DNA of 64,000 bases from Streptomyces laurentii (GCA_002355495.1 AP017424.1:4529501-4593500), one strand, 5' to 3'. Positions 51,698-61,681 are shown, numbered from the stretch's first letter. A program made the numbers and translations. The notes: generated by a model from the sequence alone, not told the origin.

Positions 51698-53209
51698 TCA
51701 GCGCACCGGGTGCATGGTGCGGCGCAGCCACGGCGCCAGGGCCATGACGGCGAGCCCGACGGCCACGGCGATGGCGCCGTTCACGCCGAAGTACGCGGGC
51801 TTGGAGACCTGGTCGTACAGCTTCACCGTCTGGGCCTGGATCCCGTTGGCGAGCGCGAGGGACAGGAACCAGAGCGACATGGTCTGGCTGGAGAACGCCT
51901 TCGGCGCCAGCTTGCTCGTCGCGGACATCCCGGAGGTCTCCAGGAGGACGTCGCCGAGCCCGAGCAGCAGGTACGAGCCGACGATCCACCAGGCGGCCAT
52001 CTTGTACGTGTCGTCCGCGTGCCCCGACGTCGGCAGGACCATCAGCAGGAACGAGAGGCCGCCCAGGATGACGCCGAGCGCGATCTTGTTGGACGCGTGC
52101 GGCTGGCGCGGCCCCATCCGCGCCCAGACGCCGGCCACGACGGGCGCGAGCGCGACCTCGAAGGCGCCGAGGGCGGAGGCGTACCAGCTCGCGGGGAAGT
52201 CGAAGCCGAGGATCGTGGTGCGGGCGTTGGTGGACGCCAGCAGGATCATCGTCGAGTAGGCCTGGAAGAGGATGAAGTTGAACACGACCGAGGCCAGGAA
52301 CAGCACGATGTACGGCTTCAGCCGGCCCCGCTCCTCGGCGGTGACGCGCGGGCTCGCGAACATCACCCAGAAGTAGACGACCGGCGCGATCACCGACACG
52401 AGGGTGAGCAGGTCGACGAAGCGGGCCATGGTGAGCCAGCCGGCGAGGGACAGCGCGCCCGCGACGACGACGGCGGCGGCGAGGCCGAGGACGATGTTCC
52501 GGATGGCGCGGCGCATGGCGTCGGGCGCGAGGGCGAACTCGGCGGAGTGCCGGCGTCCGGCGAGGTGGCGGCGGCCCGCCACGTACTGGACGAGGCCGAG
52601 CGTCATGCCGAGCGCGGCGGCGGAGAAGCCCCAGTGCCAGCCCTTGTGCTCGCCGAGCCAGCCGGTGATCAGCGGTCCGGCGAAGGCGCCGATGTTGATC
52701 GCCATGTAGTAGAGGGCGAAGCCGGCGTCGCGGCGGTCGTCGTCGGTGCGGTAGAGCTTGCCGACCATGGTGGCCACGTTCGGCTTGAGCAGGCCGGTGC
52801 CCGCGCTGATCAGGCCGAGACCGGCCCAGGTCGCGGCCTGGGCGGGGATCGCCATGGCGTAGTGGCCGCAGGCGATGAGGATGCCGCCCCACAGCACGGC
52901 GCGGAAGGAGCCGAGGACGCGGTCCGCCAGCCAGCCGCCGGCCACCGACACGAGGTAGACGAGGGTGCCGTAGGCGGCGGAGACGGAGGCCGCGGTGCCG
53001 GGGGACATGCCCATGCCGTCGTGGGCGACGGTGTCGGCGAAGTAGAGGACGAGGATCGCCTGCATGCCCAGGAACGAGAACCGCTCCCAGACCTCCAGGC
53101 CGGAGAGGGTGAGCAGGCCCTTCGGGTGCCCGAGGAAGGCCCGGTCGTCCTGGGGCGGCTGCTGCTGCTCGCCGTCGCTGGTACCGGGGTCGATCGATGT
53201 TCGGGACAA
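51698..53209 (-). CDS. POT/PTR family proton-dependent oligopeptide transporter
   Basis: A 503-residue membrane protein with 12-14 helices. The ExxERF signature is in LEVWERFSFLGMQAILVLYF, and GTGLLKPNVATMVG and FALYYMAINIGAFAGPLITG are POT hallmarks. Start: TTG at 53209 with AGGAG eight bases upstream; no better ATG or GTG fits the family's N-terminus (HPKGLLTLSGLEVWERFSF is near residue 28). POT proteins import di- and tripeptides with protons. The S15 hydrolase follows by 104 bp and would process such substrates. Confidence 0.9.
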   Translation of the reverse strand: MSRTSIDPGTSDGEQQQPPQDDRAFLGHPKGLLTLSGLEVWERFSFLGMQAILVLYFADTVAHDGMGMSPGTAASVSAAYGTLVYLVSVAGGWLADRVLGSFRAVLWGGILIACGHYAMAIPAQAATWAGLGLISAGTGLLKPNVATMVGKLYRTDDDRRDAGFALYYMAINIGAFAGPLITGWLGEHKGWHWGFSAAALGMTLGLVQYVAGRRHLAGRRHSAEFALAPDAMRRAIRNIVLGLAAAVVVAGALSLAGWLTMARFVDLLTLVSVIAPVVYFWVMFASPRVTAEERGRLKPYIVLFLASVVFNFILFQAYSTMILLASTNARTTILGFDFPASWYASALGAFEVALAPVVAGVWARMGPRQPHASNKIALGVILGGLSFLLMVLPTSGHADDTYKMAAWWIVGSYLLLGLGDVLLETSGMSATSKLAPKAFSSQTMSLWFLSLALANGIQAQTVKLYDQVSKPAYFGVNGAIAVAVGLAVMALAPWLRRTMHPVR

Positions 53210-53662
53210 AGCGCGCACTCCTGGTCGTATGAGCTGATCATGAACATACCGGGGGTGGCGCTCAGGCGGCCACAAGCAGGGTGATCTCCGGCGATTTCCG
53301 TCGCCCCCCCGGGGAGTGTCGGGTACGCCTCCGAAGCGCGGCCCGGAAGCCCATCGCGCCATCAAGAGGTGTGCGCCGCCGTGGGGTTGATGTCGCGTCA
53401 CCCTGCGGCTTGACGCCCTCCGGGCTGCCGGTCCGCGTCGCCACCCGTCGACCCGAGGGGTGTCGTGGTCAGGTCAGGTTGCCCTGGATGTGAGGGCCTG
53501 GCCTGTTCCTGCTCTGGTGTCCGGTTGATCCGGCTGCCGGGATCGCCTGCTGTCGGGAGCGGCGACGCCGGCCGATCGCCTCAGGGCCCTCACGCGTGCC
53601 CTATGGACACGCCCGTGAGCCCCCTGCGTCTCCTCGTCACCTTCATCTTCATCTTCACGTTC

Positions 53663-53713
53663 ACCGTGACCGTGACCGTGACCGTGACCGCGATCGTCAC
53701 CGTCACCGTCACC
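53663..53713. repeat. ACCGTG / GTCACC hexamer repeats
   Basis: Four units of ACCGTG (53663-53686) and three of GTCACC (53696-53713). Confidence 0.8.
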
Positions 53714-53829
53714 GTCGTCCGAGCCGGGTGCGTCCCGGCCGACCGGAGGGATAGCCGCACGTGACCGCTCCCGAAGTCCCCACACCTGTGCGGGGTGGAC
53801 TATGCCGGGGATGGAGAGGCGGACTATCT

Positions 53830-53864
53830 GGTCCGCGGTCCGCGGTCCGCGGTCCGCGGTCCGC
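53830..53864. repeat. Five copies of GGTCCGC
   Basis: Five perfect 7-bp units in the large intergenic region. Confidence 0.9.
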
Positions 53865-54215
53865 AGCGCGTGGTGGACGCGCGCGTCAACATCGGTACCG
53901 CCGGTAAGCGGACGGTCGCGGGTGGATCGCCCCCGTGCGCCAGGGCCGACACGCGGGTCGGAATCCGGCCACCGCTCCGGGCCCGATCAGGGCCCGACTC
54001 GCGCCCGGCCCCGGCCGCCGGCCCGGGCGTGAACCGGGCTCGATCCCCGGCCGAAGCGGAACCGGAGGGCCTCGCACCCTTCTCACCAGGCAGGCGCGAC
54101 AGTCCGAAGCCGCCCGCAAATAAAACGCTCATTTATTGCCATATAGCATGACCAAGGACATGTAGGGCGACGGGCGGGTGCCCACGGTGATCGAAACATG
54201 ACCGGATACGCTGGC

Positions 54216-54244
54216 TTGAGTGAATCGACCGACACATCGACAAT
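54216..54244 (+). promoter_or_regulatory. Candidate promoter of the polyprenyl synthase gene
   Basis: TTGAGT (54216-54221) and GACAAT (54239-54244) are separated by 17 bp, a good housekeeping-sigma arrangement. The leader to the GTG at 54341 would be about 90 nt. Confidence 0.5.
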
Positions 54245-54340
54245 CCGAGTGACCTTCCGGGTGACGTCCCGGTGTCGGCGTTCATGCATACCGGACAGCG
54301 CAGCACATCAGCCAGGCTTCAGCAGACAGGAGATCCCCTC

Positions 54341-55351
54341 GTGACCGTCGTCGGGCCGTTCGGTCTTAGCGTGCGGGACCAGGCTCTCGAAGCCGATGTC
54401 CAGACCGGCCTCGCCGCCGTCGAGGCCGGCCTCCTCGACGCCACCAAGAGCGATGTGCCGTTCATCACCGAGGCCGCCCAGCACCTGGTGCTGGCGGGCG
54501 GCAAGCGGTTCCGGCCGCTCCTGGTGATGCTCGCGGCCCAGTTCGGCGACCCGTACGCGCCGGGTGTCGTGCCCTCGGCCGTCGTCGTCGAGCTGACCCA
54601 CCTCGCCACGCTGTACCACGACGATGTCATGGACGAGGCGGCCGTGCGGCGCGGCGTCGAGAGCGCCAACAGCCGCTGGGGCAACTCCCTCGCCGTCCTC
54701 ACGGGCGACTTCCTCTTCGCTCGCGCCTCGCACACCCTCGCGGACCTCGGCCCCGAGGCCGTCCGCATCCAGGCCGAGGCGTTCGAGCGGCTCGTGACCG
54801 GCCAGATCCTGGAGACGGCCGGCCCGCAGGAGGGCCGCGACGCGGTCGCGCACTACCTCGATGTCCTCGGCGGCAAGACGGGCTCGCTCGTCGCCGTCTC
54901 CTGCCGTTTCGGCGCCATGATGGCCGGGGCCGACGAGTCCGCCGTCGAGATCCTCACCCAGTACGGGGAGCGGCTCGGCGTGGCGTTCCAGCTCGCCGAC
55001 GACGTCCTCGACATCGCCTCCGACTCCCACGAGTCCGGCAAGACCCCGGGCACCGACCTCCGCGAGGGCGTGCCCACGCTGCCGGTGCTCTACCTGCGTG
55101 CCGCGGCCGCGGCCCACCAGCGGCCCGAGGACCTCGACCTGCTCGCGCTGATCGACGGCGACCTGACCGACGACGCCCGGCACGCCGAGGCGCTGCGCCG
55201 GCTGCGCGTCCACCCGGCCCTGGAGCAGGCCCGGCAGGACACGCTCCGTTACGCGGAGGAGGCGCGCGCGATGCTCGCGCCGCTGCCCGAGGGGTACGCG
55301 AAGGCGGCCCTGGAGGAGATGTGCGACGCGGTGGTGCACCGCGCGGGCTGA
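54341..55351 (+). CDS. Long-chain polyprenyl diphosphate synthase
   Basis: A 336-residue prenyltransferase. The substrate motifs are GGKRFRP (53-59), first Asp-rich motif DDVMD (94-98) and second DDVLD (220-224), all intact. The residue five before the first Asp is Ala89, a small side chain expected for long-chain products, so it probably makes the C45-range tail for menaquinone. GTG at 54341 with ACAGGAGA upstream; an ATG at 54272 adds a poor N-terminus and was rejected. The window's other quinone genes support the role, but chain length must be measured. Confidence 0.9.
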   Translation: MTVVGPFGLSVRDQALEADVQTGLAAVEAGLLDATKSDVPFITEAAQHLVLAGGKRFRPLLVMLAAQFGDPYAPGVVPSAVVVELTHLATLYHDDVMDEAAVRRGVESANSRWGNSLAVLTGDFLFARASHTLADLGPEAVRIQAEAFERLVTGQILETAGPQEGRDAVAHYLDVLGGKTGSLVAVSCRFGAMMAGADESAVEILTQYGERLGVAFQLADDVLDIASDSHESGKTPGTDLREGVPTLPVLYLRAAAAAHQRPEDLDLLALIDGDLTDDARHAEALRRLRVHPALEQARQDTLRYAEEARAMLAPLPEGYAKAALEEMCDAVVHRAG

Positions 55352-55442
55352 GCCCGTCGCGTCACCGCGCCCCCGCCCCGTGCACCCCGGCGCCCCGGCC
55401 CACCGCCCACGCGCCTGACCAGGCCCGTACGCGCACTCGTAC

Positions 55443-55486
55443 GGGCATATGCCCATCCGCACAGCCGAGTTGGTACGGCATATGCC
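55443..55486. promoter_or_regulatory. Pair of GGCATATGCC dyads
   Basis: GGGCATATGCCC (55443-55454) and GGCATATGCC (55477-55486) are perfect palindromes with centres 33 bp apart, about three helical turns. Both are preceded by GTACGG-type sequence. They lie in the 324-bp gap between the polyprenyl synthase and the LolA-like gene, which otherwise shows no gene. Confidence 0.4.
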
Positions 55487-55675
55487 CGCCCGCAATGGCC
55501 CACGAGGGCCGTGCCCTCCCATCGGTCGCACGGTTGGCCCAACGGCGGGGTGATCTCAGGGTGGGGTCATCCTGGAGAGGTACGCGGGGTTGATTCCCGC
55601 GACTGACGATTCGCCGCCCGCTTCCTGGTGAGATGGAGACATCGACCACGCAGGACACGGAGGGTGGCGCACATC

Positions 55676-56898
55676 ATGGCAGCACAGCGCAAGGCGAGCC
55701 GTTACATCGTTCCGGTCGCGGTGGCCGGAGTGGCCGCGGCGACCATCGGACTGGTCCCGGCACTCGCGGCGGCCGGTGACCCCGACCTGCCGAACGTCAC
55801 GGCGCAGCAGCTCATCGAGAAGATCGCGGCGTCGGACACGCAGACCGTGTCCGGCACCGTCACCATCGGCACGGACCTCGGTCTGCCGTCCATCGCGGGC
55901 CTGCTCCCGTCGGCCCCGGCCGGCGGTGGCGGCGGCGAGGGCGCCGACCCGTCGGCGAAGCTGACCGAGCTGATCTCCGGCTCGCACACGCTGCGCGTCG
56001 CGGCGGACGGCCCGGACCGGCAGAAGCTGACGATCCTCGACGGCTCCGACGAGTACACCCTGGTGCACAACGGGGCCGACGTCTGGGCCTACGACAGCAA
56101 GTCCAACGAGGTCGTCCACGAGAAGGACGCGGCGGCCGGCAAGGGCGCGGGCGAGGACCGGAAGGCCGAGAAGGCCCGAAGGGCATGCCGGCCACCCCGA
56201 AGGAGCTGGCGGACGAGGTCCTGAAGGCCGCGGGCGACACGACCTCGATCGGCGTCGGCGGCACGGCGAAGGTGGCCGGCCGGGACGCGTACCAGCTGGT
56301 CATCAAGCCGAAGCAGGCCGGCTCGATGGTCGAGTCGGTGAAGATCGCGGTGGACGCCTCGACCGGCACCCCGCTGAAGTTCACGCTGGCCTCGGTGGAC
56401 GGCGGCAAGCCGGTCCTCGACGCGGGCTTCACGAAGGTGGACTTCGGCAAGCCCGACGCGTCGGCCTTCGACTTCAAGGCCCCGAAGGGCGCCAAGGTCA
56501 CGGAGGGCGCCGCGGACAAGGCCGGGAAGGCCGGCAAGGACGGGAAGTTCGGCGAGCACGGCCCGGTGCCCGGCATGGAGAAGGGCTTCGGCGGCCCGCT
56601 CGGCTCGCTCATGGGCGGTGCCGGAGAGGGCGGCAAGAACCACCCCGAGGTCATCGGCGAGGGCTGGACCGCCATAGCGAAGCTCGACACCGGCGCCAAG
56701 GCGCCGAAGACCGAGGAGGCGCCGAAGGAGGTCCAGGGCTTCCTCGACGGTCTCGGCGACAAGGTGAGCGGGAAGTTCGGCTCGGGCACCGTCTTCAAGA
56801 CGAAGATCGTCAACGCCCTGATGACGGACGACGGCCGGGTCTACGTCGGCGCGGTCACCCCGCAGGCGCTCGTGGACGCCGCGAACGCCGGCAAGTAA
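55676..56898 (+). pseudogene. LolA-like / DUF2092 exported protein gene with a one-base frameshift
   Basis: The ATG at 55676 starts an exported protein (RYIVPVAVAGVAAATIGLVP signal, then DPDLPNVTAQQLIEKIAASD and QTVSGTVTIGTDLGLPSI). This frame holds to about 56170; the rest (GMPATPKELADEVLKAAG, then DAYQLVIKPKQAGSMVESVK and VKIAVDASTGTPLKFTL) is one base out, to TAA at 56896. Adding one C in the CCC run at 56175-56177 restores about 407 residues. LolA/RseB-like proteins bind lipids or act in envelope stress; in Streptomyces the role is not known. Bias is intact on both sides, so the break is recent or an assembly error. Confidence 0.75.
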
Positions 56899-56925
56899 CA
56901 CCGGCGAGCCCCAAGGGAGTTGGGG

Positions 56926-56964
56926 CCCGGGTGGGTCGGGTCCATGGTCACCGGCCCACCCGGG
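56926..56964. terminator. Bidirectional terminator
   Basis: A 10-bp perfect stem (56926-56935 with 56955-56964) extended by partial pairing, between the convergent LolA-like and M28 genes. A smaller GCCCC/GGGGC hairpin precedes it. Confidence 0.6.
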
Positions 56965-57007
56965 AGTCGTGTCGCGCCGCAGCGCTCGGGCCCTGCCCGT
57001 CCGCCGG

Positions 57008-58336
57008 CTACGGGAAGGTCAGCTTGAAGCTGTTGATGTAGCCGGTGTCGCCGGAGTACATGTCCTGGACCCGGAGCTTCCAGGCGCCGTTCGCGACCTC
57101 GCTGGAGGCGTTGACCGTGTACGTGGTCTGCACGTTGTCCGCCGAGTCGCTGACGTTGGCCGCCTTGAGGGCGTAGACCGAGCCGTCGGGGGCGAGCAGG
57201 TCGACCTTGAGGTCGCCGCGCCAGGTGTGGACGATGTCCACGCCGACGGCGAGGTTGCTCGGCGCGTTGCCGGTGATCCCGGTGACGTTCACGGTCGAGG
57301 TCGCCGTGCTGGTGCTGCCGTCCGGGATCGCGACGTCGGTGTCGTTCGAGAACACCGTGCCGCCACCGGGCGGGGTGCCGCTGCCGCTCGCCAGGTTCCA
57401 CACGGCGTACGCGATGGCGTCGGAGTTGCGGTCCAGGCTGGTGTCGTTGACGTTCGCCGTCGTGTCGCACGACGCGTGGTAGCAGCGGTCGAACGCCTGC
57501 CCCGACGTACCGCCCCACTTCTGCGCCTGGGCGGCCGTCTTGTAGGTCTCGGCGCCGGAGAACAACCCGCCGACCGGGATGCCCGCGCTCTTGAACGGCG
57601 CGTGGTCCGAGCGGCCGTCGCCCTCGGTCTCGATCTCCGTGGGGACGCCGATGCCCGCGTAGTAGGTCTTGAAGGTCTGCTCGATGGTCGGGTCGTCGTC
57701 GTAGACGAAGTAGCCCGGGTTCGGCGAGCCGAGCATGTCGAAGTTCAGGTAGCCGCTGATCTTCGAACGGTCCGTCGTCGGAAGGTTGTTGACGTAGTAA
57801 CGGGAGCCGACCATGCCCAGCTCCTCGGCGCCCCACCAGGCGAACCGCAGGTGCTTCGTGGGCTGGAACTGCGTACGGGAGACGGCCAGCGCCGTCTCGA
57901 GTATCGCCGCCGAACCGGACCCGTTGTCGTTGATGCCGGGGCCCGCGGTGACCGAGTCGAGGTGCGAGCCGACCATGACGACCTGGTTCGCGTCGCCGCC
58001 CGGCCAGTCGGCGATCAGGTTGTAGCCGGTGGCGCCGGAAGACGTGAACGTCTGGAGCGTGGTGGTGAATCCGGCGGCGTCCAGCTTCGCCTTGACGAAG
58101 TCGATCGACGCTTTGTAGCCGGTACGGCCGTGCGCCCGGTTGCCGCCGTTGGCGGTGGCGATCGACTGGAGGTCGGCGAGGTGCTGCTTGACGTTCGTCA
58201 GGGATATGTCGGGCGGGGTGACGGCGGCCGTGCCGGTGCCGGCGGCGACCTGCGCGGTGGCGGGTGCGGCGGCGAAGGCGCCCGCGGCGAGCGCGGACAC
58301 GGCGAGGAGGGCGGAGAGTCTCGCGGAGATCTTCAT
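57008..58336 (-). CDS. Secreted M28 aminopeptidase with P-domain
   Basis: A 442-residue exported enzyme close in layout to the Streptomyces griseus double-zinc aminopeptidase. Signal peptide core LSALLAVSALAAGAF with cleavage near ATA (28). Zinc ligands are His125 (GSHLDSV), Asp137 (GINDNGSG), Glu171/Glu172 (WWGAEELG), Asp200 (LNFDMLG) and His245 (RSDHAPF). A C-terminal proprotein-convertase P-domain (about 330-442, VNVTGITGNAPSNLAVG, then WKLRVQDMYSGDTGYINS) follows a Gly/Pro linker. It removes N-terminal residues from peptides. ATG at 58336 with GGAGCC upstream. Confidence 0.92.
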   Translation of the reverse strand: MKISARLSALLAVSALAAGAFAAAPATAQVAAGTGTAAVTPPDISLTNVKQHLADLQSIATANGGNRAHGRTGYKASIDFVKAKLDAAGFTTTLQTFTSSGATGYNLIADWPGGDANQVVMVGSHLDSVTAGPGINDNGSGSAAILETALAVSRTQFQPTKHLRFAWWGAEELGMVGSRYYVNNLPTTDRSKISGYLNFDMLGSPNPGYFVYDDDPTIEQTFKTYYAGIGVPTEIETEGDGRSDHAPFKSAGIPVGGLFSGAETYKTAAQAQKWGGTSGQAFDRCYHASCDTTANVNDTSLDRNSDAIAYAVWNLASGSGTPPGGGTVFSNDTDVAIPDGSTSTATSTVNVTGITGNAPSNLAVGVDIVHTWRGDLKVDLLAPDGSVYALKAANVSDSADNVQTTYTVNASSEVANGAWKLRVQDMYSGDTGYINSFKLTFP

Positions 58337-58629
58337 GTGTGGGGGCTCCGGATTCCGAACTGGGGATGGGACGGAACGTGCGCGCGCCTCGCGCCGTGGG
58401 TGACGCGAGGCGTTGGAGCTGTACAGGTGCACGAGTGCGGTGGGACGCCGTGCGGGTGCGCTGTGCCGCGGCTCGATGCGGTGCGGCGCGTGACGAATGT
58501 TCGACCCCGGCGTGATGCACCGTCAAGACGCAATCCGGTCAGGGGTGTTCGCTCAGCGGACACGTTCCCGTCATGTCCGGTTGGCGTCGGTCTTCCCCCG
58601 TGGGACCGGCGTTGGCGGAATCCCGGGTT

Positions 58630-58761
58630 CTACGCCTCGGCGTCCTCCGTGCCGCCTGGCTCGCCGGCCTCGTCCGGCTGCCCCGCCGGGTCCGCGGCTT
58701 CGACGCCGATCCCGCTCTCGTCGGCCGGCATGACGCGGTCTCCGGGGCGTGCTCCGTCCAT
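58630..58761 (-). CDS. 43-residue acidic mini-protein
   Basis: A short frame from ATG at 58761 to TAG at 58630. A good GGAGG site lies four bases upstream, and third positions are almost all G or C, which argues that it is translated. The product is strongly acidic and Gly/Pro/Ala-rich, with no Lys, no Cys and no hydrophobic stretch: MDGARPGDRVMPADESGIG, then VEAADPAGQPDEAGEPGG and TEDAEA. No family recognised. It stands between the M28 gene and the HEAT-repeat gene on the same strand, 69 bp after the latter's stop. Possible roles are a structural or regulatory small protein, or a precursor peptide without visible maturation genes. Confidence 0.5.
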   Translation of the reverse strand: MDGARPGDRVMPADESGIGVEAADPAGQPDEAGEPGGTEDAEA

Positions 58762-58830
58762 GGGTCCTCCAGATGTGATCGAGTACGCGAACAACGGCTT
58801 CCAGTAAGCCGGTTGACGCTGAAAAGTCGA

Positions 58831-59772
<942 letters not shown>

Positions 59773-59829
59773 GCCGCCGATGCTAGGCGGCGGGCGGCGG
59801 GCGGCGGGCGGTGGGCTGCGCGCCCGGGG

Positions 59830-60507
59830 TCAGCGGTCCGGGTCGTTCAGGAGGCCGGTCAGGAAGAGGGTGAGGGAGCGCTCCAGCGTGCCGGTGAAGT
59901 CCGGGAACGGGGAGGTGAGGCCCGGGTCGGCGGCGTAGGCCGCGCGGACGGCCGGTGCGGGGTGGCTGTGGGTCCACAGCGAACCGGCGAGCACGAAGAT
60001 CATGACGCCCGCTTCGGCGACCTGCCGCTCGTCGAGCTCGGGCAGAACCTTCCGGACGAGCGCCGCGAGCCCGTCGAGCGCGTCGAACGCCCCCCGCTTG
60101 TAGTGCGCGATCGCCTCGGGGGAGACGTTGTGCTCCAGGATGCCGGCCTGGGTGCCGAGCAGTTCGCAGAGCATCTCGCGCGAGGCGAGCGACGTGGCGA
60201 GCCCCGAGGCCAGCGACCGGGCCCGCGCCGTCGCGGGGCCGTTCTCGTCGATGCGGGCGGGGAGTTGTCCGACGACCTCCACCAGCAGGTCGTGGGCCTG
60301 CTGGGAGAGGAGTTCGAGGAGTATCGCCTCGCGTGACTCGAAGTACCGCAGGACGTTCGACTTCGCCAGGCCCACGCGGCGGCTGAGCTCGTTCAGGCTG
60401 AGCGCCGAGACCGGCATCTCGCCCAGCATCGTCGCGGCGGTCGCGAGGATGCTCTGCCGCCGGGCCTCGCGCTGCTCCTCGCTGCGGGCGCGCTGGAACG
60501 TCGTCAT
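59830..60507 (-). CDS. TetR-family repressor
   Basis: A 225-residue regulator. DNA-binding domain at about 10-60: QSILATAATMLGEMPVSALS, then LNELSRRVGLAKSNVLRYF with RESREAILLEL after it. The C-terminal half is the helical ligand domain common to regulators of short-chain dehydrogenases and efflux. ATG at 60507; ATG at 60516 would add three residues. Two matching dyads (60522 and 60544) lie just upstream, between this gene and the divergent SDR gene, so it most likely represses both. Confidence 0.87.
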   Translation of the reverse strand: MTTFQRARSEEQREARRQSILATAATMLGEMPVSALSLNELSRRVGLAKSNVLRYFESREAILLELLSQQAHDLLVEVVGQLPARIDENGPATARARSLASGLATSLASREMLCELLGTQAGILEHNVSPEAIAHYKRGAFDALDGLAALVRKVLPELDERQVAEAGVMIFVLAGSLWTHSHPAPAVRAAYAADPGLTSPFPDFTGTLERSLTLFLTGLLNDPDR

Positions 60508-60521
60508 GCCCCACATGTTAC

Positions 60522-60556
60522 AGACCGGGGGTCTGTTGCGTAGAGACCGGCAGTCT
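60522..60556. promoter_or_regulatory. Two AGACCGGnnGTCT operators
   Basis: AGACCGGGGGTCT (60522-60534) and AGACCGGCAGTCT (60544-60556) share the form AGACCGGnnGTCT, with centres 22 bp apart (two helical turns). They cover the start region of the TetR gene and lie upstream of the SDR gene. Confidence 0.65.
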
Positions 60557-60683
60557 TTCATGGTGGAAGAGGCCGCCGGTCCGTTAGGCGGGATCGCTAC
60601 TCGGCGCGCTACTCGACGCACTGCTCGACGCGCTGGCCGCTGCGCCGCCCGGCGCACCGCGCGGCGCGGCGAAGGGAACGAAC

Positions 60684-61520
60684 ATGACGCACAAGGTAGC
60701 TCTCGTCACCGGCGCCTCCTCCGGCATCGGCGAGGACGCCGCGCGCCGGCTCCGGCAGGCCGGCTTCACCGTCTACGGCGCGGCCCGGCGCACCGACCGG
60801 ATGAAGGGCCTGGCCGCCTCGGGCGTACGGGCGCTCGCCCTCGACGTCACCGACGACGCCTCGGCCGAGGCGGCGGTCGCCGAGATCATCGCGGCGGAAG
60901 GCCGCATCGACGTCTTGGTCAACAACGCGGGCTACGGCTCGTACGGCGCCCTGGAGGACGTCCCTCTCGACGAGGCCCGCGCGCAGATCGACGTGAACCT
61001 CTTCGGTCTGGCCCGTATGACCCGGCTCGTACTCCCGCATATGCGCGCCCAGCGCAGCGGCGCGATCGTGAACATCAGCTCGATGGGCGGCCGGTTCGCC
61101 ACCCCGCTCGGCGCCTGGTACCACGCCAGCAAGTACGCGGTCGAAGGCCTCAGCGACGCGCTCCGTCTGGAGCTGAATCGGTTCGGCATCGAGGTCGTCG
61201 TCATCGAGCCCGGCTCCATCCGCACCGAGTGGGGCGCCATCGCCGCCGACAAGCTGCGCGCCACCTCGCTGAAGGGGCCGTATGCCGAGCAGGCCGCGGC
61301 GATCGTCAAGGTGCTCCAGCGGAGCTCCGAGCCCGGCACGCGCATGGCCTCGTCCCCGTCCGTCGTCGGCAAGGCCGTCGCCGCGGCCGCCACCGCCCGC
61401 CGGCCGCGCACCCGCTATCGCGTCGGCATGGGCGCCCGCCCCCTGGTCTTCCTGAGCAAGGTGCTGCCGGACCGCGCCTTCGACGCCCTCGTCAAGCGCG
61501 GATCCGGCAGCCCGGCCTGA
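60684..61520 (+). CDS. Short-chain dehydrogenase/reductase
   Basis: A 278-residue NAD(P) enzyme. Cofactor motif TGASSGIG (9-16), NNAG (80-83), catalytic Ser132-Ser133 and Tyr146-x3-Lys150 (YHASK). Arg/Lys near residues 35-41 (AARRTDRMK) suggests NADP preference. The C-terminal stretch (RPRTRYRVGMGARPLVFLSK) matches classical SDRs of the retinol/ketoreductase type. GAAGGGA precedes the ATG. It is divergent from the TetR gene, its probable repressor. Substrate unknown. Confidence 0.88.
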   Translation: MTHKVALVTGASSGIGEDAARRLRQAGFTVYGAARRTDRMKGLAASGVRALALDVTDDASAEAAVAEIIAAEGRIDVLVNNAGYGSYGALEDVPLDEARAQIDVNLFGLARMTRLVLPHMRAQRSGAIVNISSMGGRFATPLGAWYHASKYAVEGLSDALRLELNRFGIEVVVIEPGSIRTEWGAIAADKLRATSLKGPYAEQAAAIVKVLQRSSEPGTRMASSPSVVGKAVAAAATARRPRTRYRVGMGARPLVFLSKVLPDRAFDALVKRGSGSPA

Positions 61521-61681
61521 CCCTCGCCCCGCCTTGTGGAAGGAATGGCCGTGTCCGCCACCCCCGCCCCCACCGCACCACGCCGGTTATTCGCTGGCTT
61601 TCCGGTCGGCGCCGTAGCACCATGCCCACGAGATACTGGACAGAGCGCGCTTATCAGTCCCAAACACCACCGAAGGAACGC

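Larger units (their letters stand above)
53210..54340. other. 1.1-kb intergenic region with repeats and a promoter
   Basis: No frame shows sustained coding bias. It contains a hexamer repeat (53663-53713), five copies of a 7-mer (53830-53864), a small AT-rich pocket at 54115-54150 (AATAAAACGCTCATTTATTG), and a good -35/-10 pair upstream of the polyprenyl synthase. Its length is unusual for this window and it may be the site of a lost gene. Confidence 0.6.

Noticed and set aside
53465..53785. Frames across the ACCGTG repeat, giving a Thr-Val-rich or His-Gly-rich product
   Set aside because: The sequence is dictated by the microsatellite; there is no ribosome binding site and no biased codon use outside the repeat.
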